A program made the position numbers and the translations under genes. Below are positions 52,744 through 59,055 of a DNA stretch of 59,055 bases, in pieces. The notes under the pieces were generated by a model that was given only the letters and a program-made list of their open reading frames with translations, did no database searches and had not been told where the DNA came from. Origin of the DNA: CAUJIW01 sp963205175 (GTDB lineage Bacteria > Pseudomonadota > Alphaproteobacteria > Sphingomonadales > Sphingomonadaceae); assembly GCA_041060555.1 (NCBI GenBank), contig JBEUDS010000022.1; one strand, written 5' to 3'. Each line of letters starts with the position of its first letter. Within the stretch, counting starts at the first letter, position 1.

Positions 52744-52885
52744 GGACGATCCTCGCAACCGAAGCCTGAATGAGGCAAAAGCGAATGTGTGCGGCGAGCC
52801 TTAGCAATCGCACGCGGGGGCTTCAAGGGAGCCGCGTGGAAGGCTATGCCTTTAACGGCTGCTACTGACGAGGAAATCGCCCGCC

Positions 52886-54064
52886 ATGACCGCCACTGCA
52901 CCGTCGCCACGCCGTATCGCGCCATCCGTCAAGTTCCTGTGGCTGGTCGCCGGCCTGATCCTGCTCGCCGTGCTGGGCTGGGTCGCCTACCACGCCTTCG
53001 CGCCGCAGCTGATGCGCATGGCCTTCGTCCCCAAGGTCAGCTTCGCCGAGAGCGAGCTGGCGCCGGCACCCGATTACGCCGATCCGGCCGTCTGGGTGGC
53101 GATGCCCGGCCATCCGGGGCCGTCGCAGGACGTGCCGGCCGGCTACAGGGCCGCGCCCAGGCCGCAGATCGACGTGTTCTACGTGCCGCCGACCACCTTC
53201 CTCAAGAACAGCCGCTGGAACGCGCCGCTCGATGACGCAGAGACCAACGAACGCACCGACATGATGGTCCGCCACCAGGCCAGTGTCTTCAACGGGGTCG
53301 GTCAGATCTGGGCGCCGCGCTACCGGCACGCCGCCTTCGGCGCGTTCCTGTCCGACCAGCCGGCCGATGTCGGCCAGGCGCTGGCTGTTGCCTACACCGA
53401 CGTGCAGGCGGCGTTCGATGCCTATCTGGCGGCCAGCGGCAGCCGCCCCTTCATCCTCGCCGGCCACAGCCAGGGCAGCCTGCACGCGCTGGCACTGCTG
53501 AAGGATCGCATCGCCAGCCAGCCGCTGGTCAAACCGCGGCTGGTGGCGGCCTATCTGGTCGGCTGGCCGATCTCGTCGAAAGCCGACCTCGAACCGCTGG
53601 GGCTGGAGGCCTGCGCCACCCCGGCCGCCACCGGCTGCGTGCTGTCGTGGCAGAGCTTCGGGGAACCGGCCGACGTCAGCGGCATCGCCGCCGTCTACAA
53701 CGCCACGCGCGGCGCCAGCGGCATCGCCCGCGCCGGCACCCCGATGGTGTGCGTCAATCCGCTGTCCGGCTGGGCGGACAGCCGCCGGGTAGACGCCAAC
53801 GCCAACCTTGGGGCACTTGCCTTCTCCAAGCCCGATGAGCCGCTCGGCCCGCTGGAGGCGGAAGTGACCGGCGCCACCTGCCAGAGCGACGGTTTCCTGC
53901 ACCTGACCCACAACCCGGACGCGCCCTACGACAAGTTCCTGCTGCCGGGCGAGAACTACCACGTCTATGACTACGCGCTGTTCTGGGCCAACATCCGCGC
54001 CAACGCGCAGATGCGGGTCGAGGCCTATTTCGGCCCGCGCCGCCCGCTGGCCACCCGGCCGTGA
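52886..54064 (+). CDS. DUF3089 (lipase-like alpha/beta hydrolase) membrane-anchored protein
   Basis: A 392-residue protein with one N-terminal membrane segment (about 16-38) and a periplasmic domain. The nucleophile-elbow-like GHSQG (about 193-197, within LAGHSQGSLHALAL) and the IDVFYVPPTTFLKN opening are hallmarks of DUF3089, a putative lipase/esterase group common in alphaproteobacteria. The substrate is not known. A GAGGAA site precedes ATG 52886, and its stop overlaps the ruvX start (GTGA), so the two are coupled. Confidence 0.85.
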   Translation: MTATAPSPRRIAPSVKFLWLVAGLILLAVLGWVAYHAFAPQLMRMAFVPKVSFAESELAPAPDYADPAVWVAMPGHPGPSQDVPAGYRAAPRPQIDVFYVPPTTFLKNSRWNAPLDDAETNERTDMMVRHQASVFNGVGQIWAPRYRHAAFGAFLSDQPADVGQALAVAYTDVQAAFDAYLAASGSRPFILAGHSQGSLHALALLKDRIASQPLVKPRLVAAYLVGWPISSKADLEPLGLEACATPAATGCVLSWQSFGEPADVSGIAAVYNATRGASGIARAGTPMVCVNPLSGWADSRRVDANANLGALAFSKPDEPLGPLEAEVTGATCQSDGFLHLTHNPDAPYDKFLLPGENYHVYDYALFWANIRANAQMRVEAYFGPRRPLATRP

Positions 54065-54531
54065 TCACCAGCGATCTGAGGGCCTTCACCGCCGCCCTGC
54101 CCGCCGGCGGCCGGCTGGCAGGGCTCGACGTTGGCGACAAGCGGGTCGGCCTCGCCTTCTGCGATGCCGGCTGGACCATCGCCACCCCGGCGGAAACGCT
54201 GCAACGCCGGCGCTTCACCCAGGACGTGGCGACCTTGAAGCCGCTGTTCGAGAAGCAGCGCATCGCCGGTCTGGTGATCGGTCTGCCGCTCAACATGGAC
54301 GGCAGCCAGTCACCGCAGACCCAGTCGGTGCGCACCTACGCCTACAACCTCGACAACGCGCTCGGGCTTCCGATCCTGCTGTGGGACGAACGCTGGTCCA
54401 CTGCCGCCGTTACCCGGGCGATGATCGAGGCCGACCTGTCGCGGGCCAAGCGGGCCGACCGGGTCGACAGGGCCGCGGCCGGTTTCATCCTCCAGGGCGC
54501 CATCGACGCCCTGGCTCACCAGCTGCCCTGA
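54061..54531 (+). CDS. ruvX: Putative pre-16S rRNA nuclease / Holliday junction resolvase YqgF
   Basis: A 156-residue RNase H-fold protein. Acidic catalytic positions are seen in LDVGDKRVGLAFCD (about 21-34), LLWDERWST (about 108-116) and RVDRAAAGFIL (about 139-149), and VIGLPLNMDGSQS is the conserved GLP motif. YqgF proteins mature the 5' end of 16S rRNA; a resolvase role was proposed earlier. GTG 54061 overlaps the upstream stop. Its position next to gatCAB is common in alphaproteobacteria. Confidence 0.92.
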   Translation: MITSDLRAFTAALPAGGRLAGLDVGDKRVGLAFCDAGWTIATPAETLQRRRFTQDVATLKPLFEKQRIAGLVIGLPLNMDGSQSPQTQSVRTYAYNLDNALGLPILLWDERWSTAAVTRAMIEADLSRAKRADRVDRAAAGFILQGAIDALAHQLP

Positions 54532-54563
54532 AAGCGCGCCGTATCGCGCCGTCCCTGCGGCGC

Positions 54564-55751
54564 TCAGCCGCCCTGACGGTGGCGCCAGTCCCGCTTGACC
54601 TTCTTGGCCAGCGACCAGCGATGCACCTCCGACGGACCGTCGTAGATGCGGAAAGCGCGGATCTCGCGGAAGATCTGCTCGACCGGGGTGTCGCGGGTGA
54701 CGCCCTTGCCGCCGAGAATCTGCACGCAGCGGTCGGCGACGCGGTACAGCGCCTCCGACACCGCCACCTTGGCCATGCTGGACTCGGTGGTGCCGGTGGC
54801 GCCGTCGTGGCGGTTGTCCAGCACCCAGGCGCACCAGTCGATCATCAGTTCCGCCTGTTTCAGGTCGAGCAGGTTGTCCGCCAGCATGTAGCCGACGCCC
54901 TCATGATCGACCAGCGGCTTGCCGAACGCCTGGCGGGTGCAGGCATAATCCGCCGCGATGTCGTGGGCCCGCTGGGCCGCGCCCCACCAGCGCATGCAGT
55001 GGGTGAGCCGGGCCGGCGCCAGCCGCACCTGGGCATAGCGGAAGCCTTCATCGACCTCGCCGAGAATCTGGTCGGCCGGCACCCGCACGTCGTCGAGCGA
55101 CAGCACGGCATGACCGCCGGGCATGGAGTTGTCGATGGTGTCGAGAATGCGGTCGAGCTTGATGCCCGGCGTGTTCATGTCGGCCAGGAACATGGTGGCG
55201 GACTGGCCGGTGCGGGCCATGATGATGCCGAAGCCGGCGCCCTCGCCGCCGGTGATCAGCCACTTGCGACCGTTGATGACCCAGTGGTTGCCGTCCTGGC
55301 GGGCGGTGGTCGACAGCATCGACGGGTCGGAGCCGACGCCGCCGTCGGGCTCGGTCATCAGGAAGGCCGAGCGGCAGTCGCCGGCCGCCAGCGGTTTCAG
55401 GAAGCGCTGCTTCTGCTCTTCCGTCGCCACCTTCTCCAGCAGATGCATGTTGCCCTCGTCCGGCGCCATGCAGTTGAGCGCCACCGGCCCCAGCGTCGAA
55501 TAGCCGGCGGCACGGAACACGGTGGCGATCTCGCGGTGGTTCAGCCCCTGGCCGCCCCATTCGGTGCCCACATGCGGCGCCAGCAGGCCGGCGGCGCGGG
55601 CCTTGGCCTGCATCTCGCGCACCAGGTCGGCCGCCGGGCCATGGCCGAAGGCGCGCGGGTCACGTTCAAAGGGGATGATCTCCTCACGGATGAACGCCGA
55701 TACGCGCTCCGCCAGTTCCCGCTCGCGCGGCCCACGCTCGAACTCCACCAT
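54564..55751 (-). CDS. Acyl-CoA dehydrogenase
   Basis: A 395-residue FAD flavoprotein catalysing alpha,beta-dehydrogenation of an acyl-CoA. FLMTEPDGGVGSDPS and WVINGRKWLITGG form the FAD/substrate pocket, and the catalytic base is the Glu of YDGPSEVHRW near the C-terminus. LGGKGVTRDTPVEQIFREIRAFRIYDG is canonical. It resembles the ACAD10/11-like bacterial group. It converges with ruvX (32-bp gap), and its promoter lies in the 241-bp gap before the glycosyltransferase gene, where nothing else is recognised. A GGGAGAG site precedes ATG 55751. Confidence 0.92.
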   Translation of the reverse strand: MVEFERGPRERELAERVSAFIREEIIPFERDPRAFGHGPAADLVREMQAKARAAGLLAPHVGTEWGGQGLNHREIATVFRAAGYSTLGPVALNCMAPDEGNMHLLEKVATEEQKQRFLKPLAAGDCRSAFLMTEPDGGVGSDPSMLSTTARQDGNHWVINGRKWLITGGEGAGFGIIMARTGQSATMFLADMNTPGIKLDRILDTIDNSMPGGHAVLSLDDVRVPADQILGEVDEGFRYAQVRLAPARLTHCMRWWGAAQRAHDIAADYACTRQAFGKPLVDHEGVGYMLADNLLDLKQAELMIDWCAWVLDNRHDGATGTTESSMAKVAVSEALYRVADRCVQILGGKGVTRDTPVEQIFREIRAFRIYDGPSEVHRWSLAKKVKRDWRHRQGG

Positions 55752-55992
55752 CGATACTCTCCCGTCTGCGCCGGGGCAGTCTTGCCCGCCGGCCTTGTCT
55801 CATCCCGAACAACGCCCCTGCGGATGGTGCCAAAGACCGCCGGCGCGCAACTAGCGAGTTCATCAGTGCCGTCGGATGGAGCCCACTGCAACATCGCCGC
55901 CGGGGGGTATCGCCTGGCCACCGAAACCGATTCCGCTTCCGGCACCCGGATTAGTAGATTATTGAAAATGCAGTCGTAACGTCTGCGCCGAC

Positions 55993-56934
55993 ATGATCCG
56001 GGGCCCGACAATCGCCATGCCAGATGACACTACCTCCGTGGTGCTGACCCTACGCGACCAACCGGACGCGGCCGTGGCGGCCCTGCGCATGCTGGCCGGC
56101 CAGACCCACCAGGCCCTTGACGTGGTGGTGGTGACAGGCGGCGACAACGCCACTACCGAAGCCGCCGGGCGGACCCTGGCCGAACTGGCACTGAACAGCC
56201 GGATCATCGTGTCGACCACCAATGATGATGCCCTGTTTCTGTCGCGGTCCCGCAATGCCGGCGTGGCGGCGAGCCGGGGTGCCTATGTCACCTTTCTTGA
56301 GCCTGGCATCCACTGGAAGCCGGACAAGCTGGCAGCCCAGGTGGCACGACTGCAATCCGATGGCGACGCGACTTTGTGCCTGGTTCAGGGACGGTGGCAT
56401 GACCGCGCCGGCCAGCCCGAGGGGCTGATCTGCCGGAACATGTCGACTCCGGACACCGAGGGCTGGCGTGCCCTGCTGTGGGCGGAAACCGTGCCCGCGA
56501 CCTGCGTCATGGCGCGGCGTATCGACCTCGGCACGCACCCTTTCGACACCACGCTTGCCTTCGGCGCCGAGCAGGACTTGTGGATCAAGCTTGCCACCAA
56601 CGGACATACCGCGTTCATCACCACGCCGCTGGTCGACTGCCCGCGCCCCTCGGCCCGCACATTCGACTGGCACGCCGCCCTGCAGGCTGGCCACATGATG
56701 ATCGACGGCCACCTTGCGGATTTCGCCGATCAGCTCAGTCCGTTCGAGCGATACCGCGCCCGTGCCCGCGTGCTCGCGGAAGTTGGGCTGTTGCTCGCGG
56801 CCGATCCACGCCAGCGCTCCCGTGCCACCGGCCTGCTCGCCCGGGCCGCGCTCGCGGGCGTCATGTCCCCCCGCCAGGCCTGGCGGGCGTTACACCCCGG
56901 TTCCGCCGGCGACCCGCTTCCGCCCGCGCGCTGA
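55993..56934 (+). CDS. Glycosyltransferase family 2-like protein
   Basis: A 313-residue GT-A-type protein. VVLTLRDQPDAAVAALRMLAGQTHQALDVVVVTGGD is the nucleotide-sugar-binding start, RSRNAGVAASRGAYVTFLEPG corresponds to the region ending in the DxD-like site (here Glu-Pro-Gly rather than Asp-x-Asp), and FGAEQDLWIKLATNG is the acceptor/base motif. The altered DxD means activity is uncertain. It is 68 bp upstream of a polysaccharide deacetylase gene, suggesting a surface glycan function. In-frame ATG 56017 is an alternative start. Confidence 0.75.
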   Translation: MIRGPTIAMPDDTTSVVLTLRDQPDAAVAALRMLAGQTHQALDVVVVTGGDNATTEAAGRTLAELALNSRIIVSTTNDDALFLSRSRNAGVAASRGAYVTFLEPGIHWKPDKLAAQVARLQSDGDATLCLVQGRWHDRAGQPEGLICRNMSTPDTEGWRALLWAETVPATCVMARRIDLGTHPFDTTLAFGAEQDLWIKLATNGHTAFITTPLVDCPRPSARTFDWHAALQAGHMMIDGHLADFADQLSPFERYRARARVLAEVGLLLAADPRQRSRATGLLARAALAGVMSPRQAWRALHPGSAGDPLPPAR

Positions 56935-57002
56935 ACTGGCCGCTTGTCGCCGCCGCTGCTTCCGTGTTGACTGTCACCCCGACCACTCCGGACCCTCCAG
57001 GC

Positions 57003-58019
57003 ATGATCGATCACGCTGCCCGCCACCTCTGCCCCCCCGCCAGGCCCAGCCTGTGCGTGGTGGTCGACGTCGAGGAGGAATTCGACTGGCGCCGCCCGTT
57101 CCGGGCAAGCAATACCGGTTGCGAGGCAATCGGTCGCCTCGCCCAGGCGCAGGCGATCTTCGCCCGCCATGGCGTGACACCGTGCTATCTCGTTGATCAT
57201 CCGGTGGCTGCGGACGAACAGGCGCGCAAGCTGATCGGCCCCTGGCTGGCCGCCGGTGCCTGCGACATTGGCGCCCAGCTCCACCCGTGGGTGACGCCAC
57301 CGCACGAGGAAGTGGTCTGCACCCGCAACTCCTTCCCTCACAATCTCGATCCCGACCTCGAAAAGCGCAAGCTCGCCACGCTGATGGAGGTGATCCGCGA
57401 GGGCTTTGGCGCCTACCCGCGCGCATACAAGGCCGGACGCTATGGCCTTGGCGACCACAGCGTCGATACCCTCACCGGCTTCGGCTTCGAGATCGACACC
57501 AGCGTCGTGCCGCACTGGACCTATCGCGGCGCCGGCGGCGGCCGCGACTTCATCGGCCTGCCGAATCAGCCATTCTGGCTGTCACCCCGACAACACCTGC
57601 TTGAACTCCCCTTCTCGGTTGTCCTGACCGGCCCATTGGGTCGCCGGATGCCGCTGGCGCTGGAGCGGCTGATCTTCAGCCCCACCGGCATTCGCCAGTC
57701 GATGCCCGGCATCCTCTCCCGACTGGGCCTCGCCAGCCGGATCAAGCTCAGCCCGGAAGGCAGCAGCCTTGCGGAGATGAAACAGGCGGTGGACGCCCTC
57801 CTGTCACGCGACCGGCATTACCTCTGCCTGTCGTTTCACAGCCCGTCGCTATTGCCCGGCTGTACGCCCTATGTCCGCACCGATGCCGACCTGGAGGACT
57901 TCCTGGACCGCCTCGACCGGATTCTCGCCTACATCATCGGTCAGCGTGGCGTGACGCCAACCGGCGTCTTCGAGTTGCGCCGGCAACTGATGACGGCGCC
58001 AGCCGCGCTGGCGGCATGA
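57003..58019 (+). CDS. Polysaccharide deacetylase-like protein (NodB-homology, WalW-type)
   Basis: A 338-residue protein opening with CVVVDVEEEFDWRRPF, where the acidic cluster stands at the position of the NodB metal-binding Asp motif. ACDIGAQLHPWVTPPHEE (about 84-101) holds the His metal ligands, and YKAGRYGLGDHSVDTL and the late LCLSFHSPSLLPGCTPYV are typical of this subgroup. It probably deacetylates or otherwise edits an exported polysaccharide. ATG 57003 is used; the frame is open further upstream, but that overlaps the glycosyltransferase gene. Confidence 0.82.
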   Translation: MIDHAARHLCPPARPSLCVVVDVEEEFDWRRPFRASNTGCEAIGRLAQAQAIFARHGVTPCYLVDHPVAADEQARKLIGPWLAAGACDIGAQLHPWVTPPHEEVVCTRNSFPHNLDPDLEKRKLATLMEVIREGFGAYPRAYKAGRYGLGDHSVDTLTGFGFEIDTSVVPHWTYRGAGGGRDFIGLPNQPFWLSPRQHLLELPFSVVLTGPLGRRMPLALERLIFSPTGIRQSMPGILSRLGLASRIKLSPEGSSLAEMKQAVDALLSRDRHYLCLSFHSPSLLPGCTPYVRTDADLEDFLDRLDRILAYIIGQRGVTPTGVFELRRQLMTAPAALAA

Positions 58020-58101
58020 CCCGCCACCAGACCGGAAGACCATCGGCCTGACACCCGGCGCCAACATCAGGTCGCCGGTTGCCCGGCCAGGATGCCCCGG
58101 A

Positions 58102-58749
58102 TCAGGCGGTTGGCTGACGCAGCAGCAGGGCCACCAGTGCATCGGCATGAGCACTGACCCGCTTCTCGTCGAACATGTCGATGCCATGGATGCGGTCGAC
58201 TTCAGGGGCCAGCATGAATGGTGCCTGGGCGGCCGAGGAAATGATGTAGAATAAAGAGATCGGCGACACATCGGGCAGATGGCCAAGCTCGATCAGCTTT
58301 TCCAGCCGGCCGACGCCCTCCTGATGCAGCGGCGCCACGAAGGTGTCCACCATCCACTGCAGCCGGCTGGTCTCGGCGACGCATTCATGGGCCATGAGTC
58401 GCGCATGTTCGGGGTGATGGGCACAGTAATGCACCCACTGGCGTATCCAGAGCGCCATCCGCTCGCCGGGCGGCAGATCCTGACGCCGGATGTTGTCATC
58501 GTCGAGCGTCGACCACATCCGCTCGAACATTCGCGACACCGCCGCTTTCCACAGCGACTCCTTGTCGCCGAAGTAGTATTTGATAAGTCCGTGGTTAACG
58601 CCGATACTGGCGCAGATATCCCGGACACTGACGGCCTCGAAGCCGCGTTCAGCAAACAGAATCAGGGCTCTTTCGAGAATTTTCTCCCGCGTGGAGAGGC
58701 CTTTGCTCTCGCCACCAACGGGTTCGTCTACTGCTTCGACCGCACGCAT
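58102..58749 (-). CDS. TetR-family transcriptional regulator
   Basis: A 215-residue regulator with a clear TetR helix-turn-helix (residues 20-65: TREKILERALILFAERGFEA, then VRDICASIGVNHGLIKYYFGDKESL). The C-terminal helical domain is of the CecR/YbiH-like type. It converges on the deacetylase gene. ATG 58749 is preferred over TTG 58755. The AT-rich stretch 58750-58830 upstream, with TTTTTTGG and TTTTCTCATTGG, is its likely promoter. Confidence 0.87.
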   Translation of the reverse strand: MRAVEAVDEPVGGESKGLSTREKILERALILFAERGFEAVSVRDICASIGVNHGLIKYYFGDKESLWKAAVSRMFERMWSTLDDDNIRRQDLPPGERMALWIRQWVHYCAHHPEHARLMAHECVAETSRLQWMVDTFVAPLHQEGVGRLEKLIELGHLPDVSPISLFYIISSAAQAPFMLAPEVDRIHGIDMFDEKRVSAHADALVALLLRQPTA

Positions 58750-58880
58750 GTTCAATCTTTTTTGGTTTTCGGGAACTTGTCTATTTTCTCATTGGTTAAG
58801 ACATACTTATCGACAGTCGCAACTACGATTGAAAACACATCGCAAATGCAACCAACGAAAGCTGTATCGACTCCATCCAA

Positions 58881-59055
58881 TCAAGACACAAGGAAGTCCC
58901 AGCTTGCACCATGTGGTGGCGGACCCGGGTTAGCGTCCGCGCTCGTGGTGTAATTTCCGGTGTAGGCGATGGTGTATTCCGGGGTGGGGCATGCCCCACC
59001 CCGGAATGCGGCGTCGCTGGTGGCCACCGGGTTCATCGTTATGGTGGAGTTTGCA
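58881..59055 (-). other. Unrecognised open frame entering from beyond the window
   Basis: A minus-strand frame is open from the window edge to a stop at 58881-58883 (58 codons). It contains an in-frame ATG at 59036 and is rich in Pro, Thr, Ala and Gly. No family is recognised, and the perfect palindrome inside it makes a normal coding role doubtful. It may be the tail of a gene or mobile element lying mostly outside. Confidence 0.25.
58976..59007. repeat. Perfect 32-bp palindrome
   Basis: The 32 bases from 58976 to 59007 read identically on both strands (arms of 15 bp starting ATTCCGGGG, central AT). It is GC-rich and not followed by a T-run. Imperfect direct repeats of GGTGTAATTTCCGG and GGTGTATTCCGG precede it at about 58938 and 58971. 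It could be a cruciform-forming site, a mobile element end or a protein-binding site. Confidence 0.6.

Noticed and set aside
1..59055. tRNA, rRNA genes or CRISPR arrays
   Set aside because: No cloverleaf-like TTCGA context with CCA end, no rRNA-like conserved blocks and no regularly spaced repeats were seen on reading.

Overview
ORGANISM. The DNA is GC-rich (roughly two thirds G+C by eye) and reads as an alphaproteobacterium, most likely a sphingomonad-type oligotroph. The grounds are three large TonB-dependent receptors, each beside catabolic or phosphorus genes, the gatC-gatA-gatB / ruvX neighbourhood, and a dense patchwork of aromatic/steroid-type catabolic genes with many regulators. No tRNA, rRNA or CRISPR array was seen. 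LAYOUT. 1-495: end of an IS3-family element sitting inside an asparagine synthetase (asnB-type) gene. 727-5032: three-unit Pho-box-like site, then a TonB receptor and a PhoD phosphatase. 5089-5694: TetR regulator. 5941-15091: a visibly less GC-rich phosphonate module: phnX, an iron alcohol dehydrogenase (phosphonoacetaldehyde-reductase-like) and an organophosphate-antiporter-like MFS carrier in an overlapping operon, then a convergent LysR gene, a second TonB receptor and a secreted NPP-type phosphodiesterase. The same two-block motif, with the same spacing, precedes both the phnX operon and the receptor. 15566-18406: universal stress protein, TerC and MipA/OmpV genes. 18894-49366: a 30 kb catabolic supercluster in many short transcription units. 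It holds a crotonase, two tandem AsnC regulators, two acyl-CoA ligases, an HsaA-like flavin monooxygenase, a type I extradiol dioxygenase, a Rieske oxygenase alpha subunit, a ketosteroid-dehydrogenase-like flavoprotein, an SDR, a GMC oxidoreductase with its Tat subunit, a RutA/PyrA-like LLM monooxygenase, a flavin reductase, a StyA-like monooxygenase, a TonB receptor, a 2-hydroxypentadienoate hydratase, a meta-cleavage hydrolase, a maleate isomerase, and MarR, TetR, AraC and IclR regulators. 49485-54531: housekeeping gatBAC (minus), a DUF3089 protein and ruvX (plus). 54564-58749: acyl-CoA dehydrogenase, GT2-like glycosyltransferase, polysaccharide deacetylase and TetR. 58881-59055: unexplained edge sequence with a perfect 32-bp palindrome. 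HOW IT FITS. The phosphonate module suggests a full route: outer-membrane uptake, periplasmic cleavage of a phosphonate ester, inner-membrane import, oxidation of a hydroxy-phosphonate (probably 2-hydroxyethylphosphonate) to phosphonoacetaldehyde, and PhnX cleavage to acetaldehyde and phosphate. There is no phnW in the module. The supercluster carries enough parts for ring hydroxylation, extradiol cleavage, hydrolysis of the cleavage product and hydration of the dienoate, but the substrate cannot be named from sequence. Several of its enzymes (crotonase, SDR, M20-like protein, Asp/Glu-racemase-like protein) lack canonical catalytic residues, which points to new chemistry or decay. Residue alignments were done by eye against remembered family motifs.
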